A DNA stretch of 64,000 nucleotides from Pseudonocardia endophytica (GTDB lineage Bacteria; Actinomycetota; Actinomycetes; Mycobacteriales; Pseudonocardiaceae), in contig NZ_SMFZ01000002.1 in assembly GCF_004339565.1 (NCBI RefSeq), positions 2,046,001 through 2,110,000 on the forward strand, written 5' to 3'. Position numbers and translations under genes: made by a program. The first letter of the stretch is position 1; each line of letters opens with the position of its first letter. The notes beneath the pieces are model-generated. The model did no database searches. It was not told the DNA's origin and saw only the letters and a program-made list of their open reading frames with translations. Positions 16,412-24,686 of this stretch are shown piece by piece.

Positions 16412-16759
16412 CTACTGCGGGATGCCGGGCAGGCCGGCGCCTGCCGGAAGGCCGTCCTCGACGTCGTTGCCCTGGTCGTTGCCCTGCGACTGGCAGTTGC
16501 CCTCGTTGCCGTCGTTGAGGCCGGGCACCGGGGCCTGCACCGCGCCGGGGGTGTCGGACTGCGCCGTCGCCGAGCCCGGCTCGACGCTGCAGTCGCCGCC
16601 GTTGGGGGCACCGACCGGGAGCTCCGGCAGGGCCGGGAGAGAGGGGACGCCGGGGATCGCGGGCGCGGCCGGCGCCGCGTCGGCGGCCATCGCCGCGGGG
16701 GCCCCGACGGCCAGTGCGGCCGCAACGCTCGCGAGCAGGACCAGGTGCTTCTTCGCCAT
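16412..16759 (-). CDS. Secreted small protein, hypothetical
   Basis: 115 residues. A textbook signal peptide (MAKKHLVLLASVAAALAVG, then AAMAADA) gives a likely cleavage near residue 26. The mature part is Pro/Gly/Asn-rich (IPGVPSLPALPELPVG) with two cysteines in GGDCSVEPG and NEGNCQSQGN that may form a disulfide. No catalytic motif is visible. ATG 16759 is the only sensible start for the signal peptide. Probably an exported structural or surface protein; the family is not recognised. Confidence 0.65.
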   Translation of the reverse strand: MAKKHLVLLASVAAALAVGAPAAMAADAAPAAPAIPGVPSLPALPELPVGAPNGGDCSVEPGSATAQSDTPGAVQAPVPGLNDGNEGNCQSQGNDQGNDVEDGLPAGAGLPGIPQ

Positions 16760-17119
16760 GTGCCGGTCAACGACGGGTCGAGACGGCGGTGACGCCGTGT
16801 GCCGGAGGTCCACCGGTCGTGTCCGGGCCGGAACGCAGGGCGACCGGCCGTGCACGAACGTGCGACGGAGGTGACCGCGACGTGCCGGTGTCGGTTCCCG
16901 GACGCCCCCTGCCGTCCGCACCGCGGGCGAACAGGCCCGCTCCGGCGACGCCGCGCACGCGTCGTCCTGCCTGGCCGGGCAGGGGGCGAGCCTCGCCGTC
17001 GTCGGCGCCCCTGCTCGCCGCGGCGCTGCCCGCCGACCCCGATCCGGCGACCGCCCCGCCGGACACGAACGCACGCTCCGCCCGACGCCGAGCGCACCGG
17101 ACCGGCGCCGGGGTGACCG
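16760..17119. other. 360-bp intergenic region upstream of the secreted protein
   Basis: No convincing gene: frames are Arg/Pro-rich without ribosome sites. It must contain the promoter of the secreted protein and the 3' end of the PoxB-like transcript, but I could not pick out either. Confidence 0.4.
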
Positions 17120-18880
17120 TCAGCGCAGCGGGTGGCGGGGGATCGAGCGCAGGTTCGACCGCGCGAGGTCGACCATCTTCCCGACGCCGCCGGCCAGCAC
17201 CGTGCGCATCCCGGCCAGAGCGAACCCGCGCACCTGCTCGCCCGTGATGTGCGGCGGGATGGACAGCGCGTTCGGGTCCGTCCGGACGTCCACGAAGGAC
17301 GGTCCCTTGTGGTCGAGCGCGGTGCGCAGGGCGCCGCGCAGCGTGCGCGGGTCGGTGACGGTCGCGGAGTGCAGTCCCGCCGCTGCGGCCAGCGCGCCGA
17401 GGTCGGCAGGCCCGTGGTCGGTCTGGAACGACGGGTAGCCGGCGACCATCATCTCGAGCCGGATCATGCCGAGCGCGCCGTTGTTGAACGCGACGACGGT
17501 GAGGTCGAGGTCGTGCTCGGCGGCGGTGAGCAGCTCGCCGAGCAGCATGGTCAGCCCGCCGTCTCCGGACATCGACACGACCTGTCGTCCGGGGAACGCG
17601 GTCGCCGCGCCGATCGCCTGCGGCAGTGCGTTGGCCATCGTGCCGTGCCGGAACGAGCCGATGATCCGGCGGCGGCCGGTCGGGGAGATGTAGCGGGCGG
17701 CCCACACGTTGCACATTCCGGTGTCCACGGTGACGACGGCGTCGTCGGCGAGCTCGTCGTCCAGCACGTCCGCGACGAACTCGGGGTGCACCGGTGTGTG
17801 CTCCTCGACCTTCGAGGTGTACGCGTCGACGACGTGCTCCAGCGCGTCCGCGTGGTGGCGCAACATCCGGTCCAGGAACGAGCGGTCGGCCTTCTCGTCG
17901 AGCAGCGGGAGCAGCATCCGCAGCGTCTCGCCGACGTCGCCCTCGACGCCGAGGTCGAGCAGCGTGCGGCGGCCGAGGTGGCGCCCGTCGCGGTCGATCT
18001 GGACGGTGTGCGCCTGCGGGAGGAACCCGTCGTACGGGAAGTCGGTGCCGAGCAGCACGAGCAGGTCGGCCTCGTGGCACGCCTCGTAACAGGCGCCGTA
18101 CCCGAGCAGGCCGCTCATGCCGACGTCGTACGGGTTGTCGTACTGGATCCACTCCTTGCCGCCGAGCGAGTGCCCGACCGGCGCCTTCACCCTGTCCGCC
18201 AAGGTGAGCACCTCGGTACGTGCGTCCCGCGCGCCGGCCCCGACGAACAGCGTGACCGACCGGGCGCGGTTCACGTGCCCGGCCAGCGCCTCGACCCGGT
18301 CGCGGGCGGGCACGACGACCGACGTCGGCGCGACGAGATCCGACGCGCCGGTCGGGTGCGCCACCGCCTCCGCCGTGACGTCACCGGGGATCACCAGGAC
18401 GGACACGCCGCCGTCGGCGAGCGCGGTCTGCATCGCGATCCGCTGCAGCCGCGGCATCTGCGCGGGCGACGACACGAGCTCGACCCAGGACGAGCACTCC
18501 GCGAACAGCGCCGTGGGGTGCGTCTCCTGGAAGTAGCCGGTCCCGATCTGGGTCGACGGGATGTGCGAGGCGATGGCGAGCACCGGTGCGCCGGAGCGGT
18601 GCGCGTCGTAGAGGCCCTGGATCAGGTGCGTGTTGCCCGGCCCGCAGCTCCCGGCGCAGACGGCGAGCGTGCCGGTCAGCTGCGCCTCGGCGGACGCGGC
18701 CAGCGCGCCCGACTCCTCGTTGTGCACGTGGACCCAGTCGATCCCGCCCTCGGCAGCGCCGCCCGAGCGCCGCACCGCGTCGACGATCGGGTTCAGGCTG
18801 TCCCCGACCAGCCCGTAGATCCGCCGGACACCGGCCCGGACCAGCACCTCGATCAGCTGGTCGGCCACGGTCGTCGCCAT
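17120..18880 (-). CDS. poxB: Thiamine-pyrophosphate enzyme, PoxB-like (pyruvate:quinone oxidoreductase)
   Basis: 586 residues in three domains. The N-terminal Pyr domain has the catalytic Glu in VHNEESGALAASAEAQL and CAGSCGPGNTHLIQGLYDAH; the middle domain has FVGAGARDA; the C-terminal PP domain has the ThDP/Mg motif SMSGDGGLTMLLGELLTAAE ending with FNNGALGMIRLE. Length and sequence type match pyruvate oxidase/dehydrogenase (quinone) PoxB, which converts pyruvate to acetate and CO2 at the membrane, though acetolactate synthase-like relatives exist. AGGAGGGG precedes ATG 18880. It follows a small gene and a GAF-ANTAR regulator on the same strand, suggesting stress or stationary-phase expression. 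Confidence 0.8.
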   Translation of the reverse strand: MATTVADQLIEVLVRAGVRRIYGLVGDSLNPIVDAVRRSGGAAEGGIDWVHVHNEESGALAASAEAQLTGTLAVCAGSCGPGNTHLIQGLYDAHRSGAPVLAIASHIPSTQIGTGYFQETHPTALFAECSSWVELVSSPAQMPRLQRIAMQTALADGGVSVLVIPGDVTAEAVAHPTGASDLVAPTSVVVPARDRVEALAGHVNRARSVTLFVGAGARDARTEVLTLADRVKAPVGHSLGGKEWIQYDNPYDVGMSGLLGYGACYEACHEADLLVLLGTDFPYDGFLPQAHTVQIDRDGRHLGRRTLLDLGVEGDVGETLRMLLPLLDEKADRSFLDRMLRHHADALEHVVDAYTSKVEEHTPVHPEFVADVLDDELADDAVVTVDTGMCNVWAARYISPTGRRRIIGSFRHGTMANALPQAIGAATAFPGRQVVSMSGDGGLTMLLGELLTAAEHDLDLTVVAFNNGALGMIRLEMMVAGYPSFQTDHGPADLGALAAAAGLHSATVTDPRTLRGALRTALDHKGPSFVDVRTDPNALSIPPHITGEQVRGFALAGMRTVLAGGVGKMVDLARSNLRSIPRHPLR

Positions 18881-18943
18881 GTGGTCCCCTCCTGCTCGGC
18901 GTTCCGATCTCCGCGAACCGTAGAGGGATGCGACGCCTGCCGC

Positions 18944-19288
18944 TCAGAAGTACCGCAGCTCGGTCGAGTACCGGACGGGATGGCCGTCGCCCCGCTCGAC
19001 GAAGTGGTCGTTGAGGGCCTGGGCGAGGACGTCGTGCTCGTGCGCGGTGAGCCGGACGGCGTCCTCGCGGCTCTGCAGGATCCGGTGCAGCTCGGCCGGC
19101 GGAACGGCGTCCTGGTCGAGGGCGATCGACGCCCTCCACAGGTCGCCGACGTCGAGTCCGCTCAGCGCGAGACCCGCACGCAACGCCTCGGCCGCGGCCC
19201 GCTGCTCCGGTGGGGACAGACGGCGCGCTGGATCCTCCGACATGCCGACCCGGGTACCCGGGTGGTCGCGCCGTAACCGGAAGGTCAT
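18944..19288 (-). CDS. Conserved hypothetical protein
   Basis: 114 residues, soluble, mainly helical, with no cysteine. The core reads SPPEQRAAAEALRAGLALSG, VGDLWRASIALDQDAVPPAE and LTAHEHDVLAQALNDHF. I do not recognise a family. ATG 19288 overlaps the stop of the GAF-ANTAR gene (ATGA), so it is co-translated with it, and the PoxB-like gene follows 63 bp on. A shorter form from the internal ATG (MSEDPARRLS) is possible because the first 15 residues are basic and less structured. Confidence 0.6.
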   Translation of the reverse strand: MTFRLRRDHPGTRVGMSEDPARRLSPPEQRAAAEALRAGLALSGLDVGDLWRASIALDQDAVPPAELHRILQSREDAVRLTAHEHDVLAQALNDHFVERGDGHPVRYSTELRYF

Positions 19289-20049
19289 CCCATCTCCGGC
19301 GCTGGCAGCCGTGGTTCGCCCGTCGTCGCGTTCTCCGCGGCGCGGACCGCCTGCTCGGTGAGCCAGCGGGCGACGTCGACGAGCTTGAGGTTGGTGTCCT
19401 GCGAGCTGTTCACCAGCATCCGGAACGCGGTCTGGTCGTCCACTGTGAACCGCTCCATCAGGATGCCCTTGGCCTGTCCGATGACGTCACGGGTGGTGAC
19501 GGCGTGGCCGAGATTGGCGGCGTGCTCCGTGCCGTACAGCAGGATCGCGGCCTGCAGCCCGAACAGTCCGGCTGTGAGCCGGGCGGACTCGTCGAAGACG
19601 CCCGGCTCGTGCGCGTAGAGGTTCAGCGCGGACCTCTGTGGCCCGTGCAGGGTCAGCTGGACCGACATCAGCGAGCGGTAGCCCTCGCGCACGGCTCCCG
19701 GCGCGAACCGCGGCCACCGTTCGGCGTCCGGTCCCGCCAGGTCGTCCGCGACGACGATGCCGGCCGCCGGCGCGTCGTCGGCCGCCGTGACGCAGGGCCC
19801 CTCGCCGAGCTCCGCCTGCAGCTCGTCGAGCCGTCGCACGCCCTCGCTGGTGGCGTGTCCGGACGTGACGGTCCCGCGTCCGGTGCGCGAGATACCGCCC
19901 TCCTCGACGAGCGGGATCGTCTCGATGGCGAGATGGACCAGCTCGTCGAGCGTGGCGTCGACCTCGCGCGCCGCCCCCTCGTCCGCCGTCAGGGAGCGCG
20001 CGGCGTCACGCAGCGCGACGACGAGGGCGTCGGGATTCACACCCGTCAT
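19285..20049 (-). CDS. GAF and ANTAR domain regulator
   Basis: 254 residues. A GAF-type sensor spans about 40-170 (GISRTGRGTVTSGHATSEGV and ELGEGPCVTAADDAPAAGIV), and the C-terminal ANTAR RNA-binding domain spans about 185-240, with VTTRDVIGQAKGILMERFTV and DDQTAFRMLVNSSQDTNLKL, the conserved A-x-G-hydrophobic-L-M pattern. ANTAR proteins bind paired stem-loops in nascent RNA and block termination; GAF-ANTAR proteins are abundant in mycobacteria and relatives and are often stress-linked. ATG 20049 begins the conserved part. A SigF-type promoter lies 69-95 bp upstream. First gene of an operon with a small protein and PoxB. RNA targets cannot be seen. Confidence 0.87.
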   Translation of the reverse strand: MTGVNPDALVVALRDAARSLTADEGAAREVDATLDELVHLAIETIPLVEEGGISRTGRGTVTSGHATSEGVRRLDELQAELGEGPCVTAADDAPAAGIVVADDLAGPDAERWPRFAPGAVREGYRSLMSVQLTLHGPQRSALNLYAHEPGVFDESARLTAGLFGLQAAILLYGTEHAANLGHAVTTRDVIGQAKGILMERFTVDDQTAFRMLVNSSQDTNLKLVDVARWLTEQAVRAAENATTGEPRLPAPEMG

Positions 20050-20435
20050 GCGACACGACCGACGTCGGACATCGCGAGGACCGTCCAGGACGTTCGTTCC
20101 GAGACCATCAGCGGGGGATACCCCCGTGGCTCCGGCGGGAAACCGACCGTCGTCGCGGTGGCCGGGTCCCCGCGGTGACACGGCCCGGTGCCCCCTGGTC
20201 ACGGGTTCCGGTGCCGGTTCCGTTCGCGGTCGGTCCACCCCCGCCGGGTGCCCGACCACGCCCGATCATGCCCGCGGCAGGTTCCGTGCGAGCCGGCCGC
20301 GCCCGGCTCGCCGACAGACGGCAGCCGGCGGTCCCGCAGCGCAGGAGCGAGCCGGGCCGACCTCAGCCCGCAGACGGGATCGGTGGGTCGCGCGTGACCC
20401 CGGCGGACCGTCGCCGCACGGACGGGGCGAGGCCC
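20050..20435. other. 386-bp intergenic region
   Basis: Holds the SigF-like promoter at 20118-20144. The remainder, between it and the end of the FAD reductase gene at 20436, shows no gene or clear hairpin. Confidence 0.45.
20118..20144 (-). promoter_or_regulatory. SigB/SigF-type promoter
   Basis: On the minus strand GGTTT-N16-GGGTAT, ending 69 bp before the GAF-ANTAR start. This matches the GTTT/GGGTA consensus of stress sigma factors of the SigB/SigF family, one of which is encoded at 24687-25532. Confidence 0.5.
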
Positions 20436-21644
20436 TCAGACCTGCGACGCCTGCTCGGCCCGGCGGACCTCGGACACGCTCGCCCCGGTACGGACGAGCT
20501 CCGAGCCACGCTCGTAGTCGTCGTCGGCCTCGTGCGTGGCGACACCGACGATCGTGCCGTCCGACGAGTACCAGGCGGTGAACCCGCCGTCGTCGTGCCC
20601 GACGAGCTCGACGTCGTCCCACCCGTCGCCCCAGCCGGCGTACTTCAGCACCCGGTCGCCGATCACGGTCCAGAATCCGGGCGGGGAGTCCCAGCTCGCG
20701 GTCGCGCCCGCGGCGGTGGCGCCCGCGATCGCGCCCATCGCCTCCGCCTCGCCCCAGTGCTCGACGGGGAGGTGCCTGCCCGCGGCGGCGTTGCGCGCGA
20801 ACGCCACGTCGCCGGCGGCGAGCACGGTCGGCGTTGAGGACCGCATGCCCTCGTCGACCACGACCCGCTCCTGCTCCATGTCCAGCCCTGTGGCGACGGC
20901 GAGCGTGCTGTTCGGCTCCACCCCGGCCGCGACGAGCACGAGGTCGGCGACGATCGGCGGGTGCCCCGGCACGTGCGCGATCCGCCCGTCCTCGATGCCG
21001 GTCACGCCGGTCTCGCCGAACAGCACCACGTTCTCCTCGCGCAGCCAGCGGGCCAGCCGGCCGGCCACGTCGTCGCCGAGGCGTGTCGACTGCGGCGCCG
21101 GCTCCCGGCTGCACACGGTCACCGTCAGCCCGAGACGCGCGAGCGACACCGCCGCCTCGCAACCGATGAACCCCGAGCCGACCACGACGGCCGACCGTGC
21201 GTCCCCCGCCGCCTCCCGCAGCGCGCGGGCGCTGGCCAGCGACCGCAGGTAGCGCACCCGCGGGTCGTCGGCGCCCGGGACCGGCAGCGGCGCGGGTGAG
21301 TTGCCGGTGGCGAGTACACAGTGGTCGAAGATGATCTCGGTACCGTCGTCCAGCACGGCGGACCGGTCGTCGGCACCCAGCGTCGTCACCATCGTCCGCA
21401 GCCGCAGCGTGACGTCGGACCAGAACGCGTCGGACTCGAGCGGCAGGTCGTCCTCGCCGCTCTCGCCCCGCAGGTACTCCTTGGACAGCGGTGGCCGCAG
21501 GTAGGGCGCCGTGTCGTCGTCGGAGACGAGCCACACCGGGCCCTGCCCGCCGTTCTCGCCGTAGGCGCGCGCGGCGGACAGCGCGGCGGGACCACCGCCG
21601 ACGACCAGAAGGGCCACCCGGACGGTCTCGTTCGCGTCGGTCAT
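20436..21644 (-). CDS. FAD-dependent NAD(P)H oxidoreductase (ferredoxin reductase-like)
   Basis: 402 residues with the pyridine-nucleotide-disulfide oxidoreductase fold without the active-site disulfide. The FAD loop is VALLVVGGGPAALSAARAYG, with PYLRPPLSKEYLRG typical of ferredoxin/rubredoxin reductases; the NAD(P) loop is SAVVVGSGFIGCEAAVSLAR; the FAD-contacting strand is TPTVLAAGDVAFARN; the C-terminal domain starts near EHWGEAEAMG. ATG 21644 overlaps the GT2 stop (ATGA). Last gene of a four-gene coupled operon. The redox partner is unknown. Confidence 0.85.
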   Translation of the reverse strand: MTDANETVRVALLVVGGGPAALSAARAYGENGGQGPVWLVSDDDTAPYLRPPLSKEYLRGESGEDDLPLESDAFWSDVTLRLRTMVTTLGADDRSAVLDDGTEIIFDHCVLATGNSPAPLPVPGADDPRVRYLRSLASARALREAAGDARSAVVVGSGFIGCEAAVSLARLGLTVTVCSREPAPQSTRLGDDVAGRLARWLREENVVLFGETGVTGIEDGRIAHVPGHPPIVADLVLVAAGVEPNSTLAVATGLDMEQERVVVDEGMRSSTPTVLAAGDVAFARNAAAGRHLPVEHWGEAEAMGAIAGATAAGATASWDSPPGFWTVIGDRVLKYAGWGDGWDDVELVGHDDGGFTAWYSSDGTIVGVATHEADDDYERGSELVRTGASVSEVRRAEQASQV

Positions 21645-22354
21645 GGAGTGGGCGTACCCGCGTCCGGCCGCGATATCCGGGCCTGCGAGGAGAGCAGATC
21701 GGCCAGACCACCGTCGGCCCGTCCGACCAGCCGAGCGCTCGTGGCGACGGTGAGCCCGGGCTCGACGACCACCTGGTGCCCGGTCGACCGGAACCGGCGC
21801 ACCACCCCGCCGTCCTCCCCGAAACGTATCTCGGGGAATCCTTCCACCTGCAGGAACGGGCCCGCCCGCAGTCCGAGGTTCGCCGCGTACAGGCCTTCCG
21901 GGTCGTCGACCCACGTGGTGACGGGCCCGTCCGGGCGCACCCCGCCGGCCACCGCGTCCGCACCCGCGTCGGCGAGGGCAAGGTGCCGTAGGGCCCAGTC
22001 CGCGTCGACCCGGCTGTCGGCGTCCGTGCTGAGCAGCCACGTCGACGACAGTGGCGCGGGCGCGAGCCGCTCCAGCAGCCGTCGCGCGGCCCGGTTGCGC
22101 AGGGCGCCCACCGACACCTCCTGCCCGTTCACCAGGACGTCGACGGCCCGGCCGCGGCCGGACCGGCGGATCGCCCGGTGTGCGACCCCGGCCGTGTCGT
22201 CCCGGGACCGGTCGACGACGAGGCAGACGGCGGCGGTCACATCCGACGGCAGGTGCCGCAGCGCGACGAACACGGCGTCCAGGCAGCGCCCGAGGCCGTC
22301 CTCCTCGTCGCGGGCCGGGACCAGCACCCCGACGGCGCGGATCAGCGCGCTCAC
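21641..22354 (-). CDS. Glycosyltransferase family 2 protein
   Basis: 237 residues. Starts with the GT2 beta-strand motif VGVLVPARDEEDGLGRCLDA; the nucleotide-binding and metal-binding DxD appears as WLLSTDADSRVDADW; a later acidic region is RFGEDGGVVRRF. No transmembrane segment, so likely cytosolic. GTG 22354 overlaps the upstream stop (GTGA), and its own stop overlaps the FAD reductase start. Together with the PIG-L deacetylase it implies building or modifying a sugar-containing small molecule. Acceptor and donor unknown. Confidence 0.85.
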   Translation of the reverse strand: MSALIRAVGVLVPARDEEDGLGRCLDAVFVALRHLPSDVTAAVCLVVDRSRDDTAGVAHRAIRRSGRGRAVDVLVNGQEVSVGALRNRAARRLLERLAPAPLSSTWLLSTDADSRVDADWALRHLALADAGADAVAGGVRPDGPVTTWVDDPEGLYAANLGLRAGPFLQVEGFPEIRFGEDGGVVRRFRSTGHQVVVEPGLTVATSARLVGRADGGLADLLSSQARISRPDAGTPTP

Positions 22355-23628
22355 CGGCGGCGCAGGACGTGCATCAGGAACTCCTCGTCGACGAGCTCGA
22401 CCAGCACGTCGAACCGCGGGTCGTCGGTGAACCGGGCGTGCACCGTCGCCGCGTCCGCGGGCGCCTCGACCGGCCATCCCCGCCAGTGCGCGAGGACCAG
22501 GTCGCCTCCTACGACGAGCGTGGCGGCCAGCCGGTCGACCGTGGCGCCGACGTCGTCCTCTCCGAGGTAGTAGACGACCTCGGAGAGCACGGCGAGGTCG
22601 ATACCGTCCGGCAGCGCCGTCGGTCCGGGTAGTGCGGCCACATCGACCTCGACACCGGGCAGCCCGCCGGCGAGGGACGCGGTGGCTCGTACGGCGTCGT
22701 CGGTGTAGTCGGACGCGCTGACGCGGTCGCAGCGCGCGGCCAGCTCGCGGGTCAGCTCACCCAGCCCGCAGCCCGGCTCGGCCGCGTGGCGGTAGTGCCG
22801 CTGCGGCAGGCAGGCGAGCACGACGTCGCGCTTGCGCTGCTCGTACCAGCTGTCCCGGACGTCCCAGGGGTCGTTGCCGTCGCGGTACAGCCCGGCGAAA
22901 CGCGAGGCGGGCGCGCTACCTCCTGCGGGGTCACGGAAGAACAGCTCGCGACCGGTACCGAAGTGCGCGAGCACGTCGGGCGGCAGCACCGCGCGTCCAC
23001 CCGCGACGAGCGGCGCGGTCTGCGACGAGAACGCTTCGATCGCCCGCGCCTTCGCTGCCCGGTCCTCGTCACCGAGATCGTGCCGGTGAGCCCGTGACCA
23101 GGGGAGGTCCGGGTCGTCGGGGGAGCGCCCGGTCCACATCCAGACCGGGTACTGCCAGCGGTGCGCCGACACGGGTGCGGCCACGGACGTCGCGCGACCC
23201 GCGGCGGCGTGGTCCGGGTGCGGGTCGAGTGCCCACGGAGCCAGGCACGTGTCGGCGTCCGCCAGCAGCGGAGCGAGCAGGGGCGCGAGCACGTCCGCGT
23301 CCAGTGCGGAGTCCGGCAGCCCGAGCCAGTGCACCGGCGTGTCGCCGAGACCGAGCCGATCCAGTGCCGAGTGCAGCTCGGTCCGCCTGCGCCGTCCCAG
23401 CGCCGCGCGGTCCAGGTCGTCGTGCTCGGGTAGCGCGGCCTCGCCGTCGGTCGCGACGACGATCTCCACCCGGACGCCCGCGGCGTGGGCGGCGGCCCGC
23501 AGGTATCCGGCGGCCGCGAGCGTCTCGTCGTCCGGGTGTGCCGCGACGACGACCGTGCGCTCGGCGTCCCCGGGATCGATTGTGCGGGTGACGCGCTCGT
23601 CGAGGGCGGTCCTCCAGTCCGGCCTCAC
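22351..23628 (-). CDS. Bifunctional PIG-L deacetylase / SAM-dependent methyltransferase
   Basis: 425 residues in two parts. The N-terminal LmbE/PIG-L domain (about 1-210) has the zinc motif VVAAHPDDETLAAAGYLRAA and the distal DPHPDHAAAG. The C-terminal class I methyltransferase (about 235-425) has motif I HAAEPGCGLGELTRELAARC and LAVLSEVVYYLGEDDV. PIG-L enzymes deacetylate N-acetylglucosaminyl groups (MshB, Mca in mycothiol metabolism), so this fusion may deacetylate then N- or O-methylate a sugar. GTG 23628 overlaps the preceding stop (GTGA). Such fusions recur in actinobacteria beside an acyl-CoA dehydrogenase-like gene and a GT2 (from memory), with no proven product. Confidence 0.85.
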   Translation of the reverse strand: MRPDWRTALDERVTRTIDPGDAERTVVVAAHPDDETLAAAGYLRAAAHAAGVRVEIVVATDGEAALPEHDDLDRAALGRRRRTELHSALDRLGLGDTPVHWLGLPDSALDADVLAPLLAPLLADADTCLAPWALDPHPDHAAAGRATSVAAPVSAHRWQYPVWMWTGRSPDDPDLPWSRAHRHDLGDEDRAAKARAIEAFSSQTAPLVAGGRAVLPPDVLAHFGTGRELFFRDPAGGSAPASRFAGLYRDGNDPWDVRDSWYEQRKRDVVLACLPQRHYRHAAEPGCGLGELTRELAARCDRVSASDYTDDAVRATASLAGGLPGVEVDVAALPGPTALPDGIDLAVLSEVVYYLGEDDVGATVDRLAATLVVGGDLVLAHWRGWPVEAPADAATVHARFTDDPRFDVLVELVDEEFLMHVLRRR

Positions 23629-24614
23629 ACCGGCTCCCGCACACGTGACGCCTCGACGACAGCGCCGCCGAGTGCCGCGAGGTCGCGGCCTCCGTGGTGC
23701 TGGCGGACGAAGACCTGCAGGTCCGCGATCCTCGCGGCGAGCCCGTCGTGCCTGCTCAGACCTGTGACGCCGGCCGCCTCCGGCCCGATGTCGACGATCG
23801 CGCGGGCAGTCCGCTCGGCGGCCGCCCTTGCCGTCCACACATCGCCGCGGTGGTCGTGCAGCGGATCGGCGTCGATCGCGGCGGCCAGTCGCAGGAGCAG
23901 GGCGTCGGTGGCCGCGACGGTCGTGTGCAGCGTCCCGACGGCGGCGAGCGTGTGCGGGTCGGGGTCGTTGCCGAGGGCGGCCAGGACGCCGTCGAGCACG
24001 CCGGCTGCGCCGCCCAGCCAGACCGCGGCGACACCGGCGCCGCCCCACCAGAACCCGGGTCGCCCGGTGTAGAAGCCGGGCGGCCCGATCATGGTCGCGG
24101 GGTCGACGAGCACGCCGTCGAACGCGACGTCCGTGCTGTCGCTGGCCTCCATTCCGGCCGCCCGCCAGGTGCCGCGCACCGGGCGGACCCCAGGAACGGT
24201 GAGGTCGAGGTCGATCACCTGCGACCCGTCCGGCCCCGCTGCGACGACCAGTGCCCGGTCGAGCAGGTTCGCGCCGGAGCAGAACCGCACCGTCCCCTCC
24301 AGACGCCCGGCGCGCAGGTTCGCGCCGGTCCCGCCGGAGCGGGCCGCCCAGACGCCGTACGCCGCGCCGGGGTGTGGCCGCGCGCCCGCCTCGCAGAGGA
24401 TCGCGAGCGCGTCGGTGTGTCCCTCGGCCAGCCGCGCCGACGGCAGGTCGCCGCGACCCCACCCGGCCAGTGCCCGCCAGCGGCCGGTCGTGTCACCGGC
24501 GCCGGGAGCGGGCAGCGTGAGCTCGCCGATCCGGGCGTACCGCACCACGGCGGCGACACGGTCGCCGTCCGGTGGCGACGGCGGGCCGTCGTCGAGCAGG
24601 GAGGTGATCGGCAC
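23625..24614 (-). CDS. Acyl-CoA dehydrogenase-like flavoprotein
   Basis: 329 residues, shorter than a normal acyl-CoA dehydrogenase (about 380-400). The middle domain is recognisable (GVWAARSGGTGANLRAGRLE, FCSGANLLDRALVV, GMEASDSTDVAFDGVLV), and the C-terminal helical bundle includes GLSRHDGLAARIADLQVFVR. The N-terminal helical domain seems reduced. GTG 24614 follows a strong AAGGAAGGAGG. First gene of the coupled operon with PIG-L/methyltransferase, GT2 and FAD reductase; a SigF-like promoter is 27-51 bp upstream. A role in desaturation or N-oxidation of an aminosugar derivative is possible, but this is inference. Confidence 0.75.
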   Translation of the reverse strand: MPITSLLDDGPPSPPDGDRVAAVVRYARIGELTLPAPGAGDTTGRWRALAGWGRGDLPSARLAEGHTDALAILCEAGARPHPGAAYGVWAARSGGTGANLRAGRLEGTVRFCSGANLLDRALVVAAGPDGSQVIDLDLTVPGVRPVRGTWRAAGMEASDSTDVAFDGVLVDPATMIGPPGFYTGRPGFWWGGAGVAAVWLGGAAGVLDGVLAALGNDPDPHTLAAVGTLHTTVAATDALLLRLAAAIDADPLHDHRGDVWTARAAAERTARAIVDIGPEAAGVTGLSRHDGLAARIADLQVFVRQHHGGRDLAALGGAVVEASRVREPV

Positions 24615-24640
24615 GTGCCCTCCTTCCTTCGGAGGGCCAA

Positions 24641-24665
24641 CTACCCCTGCCCCTGCGCGCCAAAC
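24641..24665 (-). promoter_or_regulatory. SigB/SigF-type promoter
   Basis: On the minus strand GTTT-N15-GGGTAG (24665 down to 24641), about 26 bp before the GTG of the acyl-CoA dehydrogenase-like gene. It lies directly downstream of the SigB/SigF-family gene, suggesting that sigma factor drives the adjacent operon. Confidence 0.5.
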
Positions 24666-24686
24666 GCCGTACCGCAGCCGACGGGA

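Noticed and set aside
16714..17247. Plus-strand 177-codon frame
   Set aside because: Composition is Arg/Pro/Ala noise and it overlaps the ends of two real minus-strand genes.
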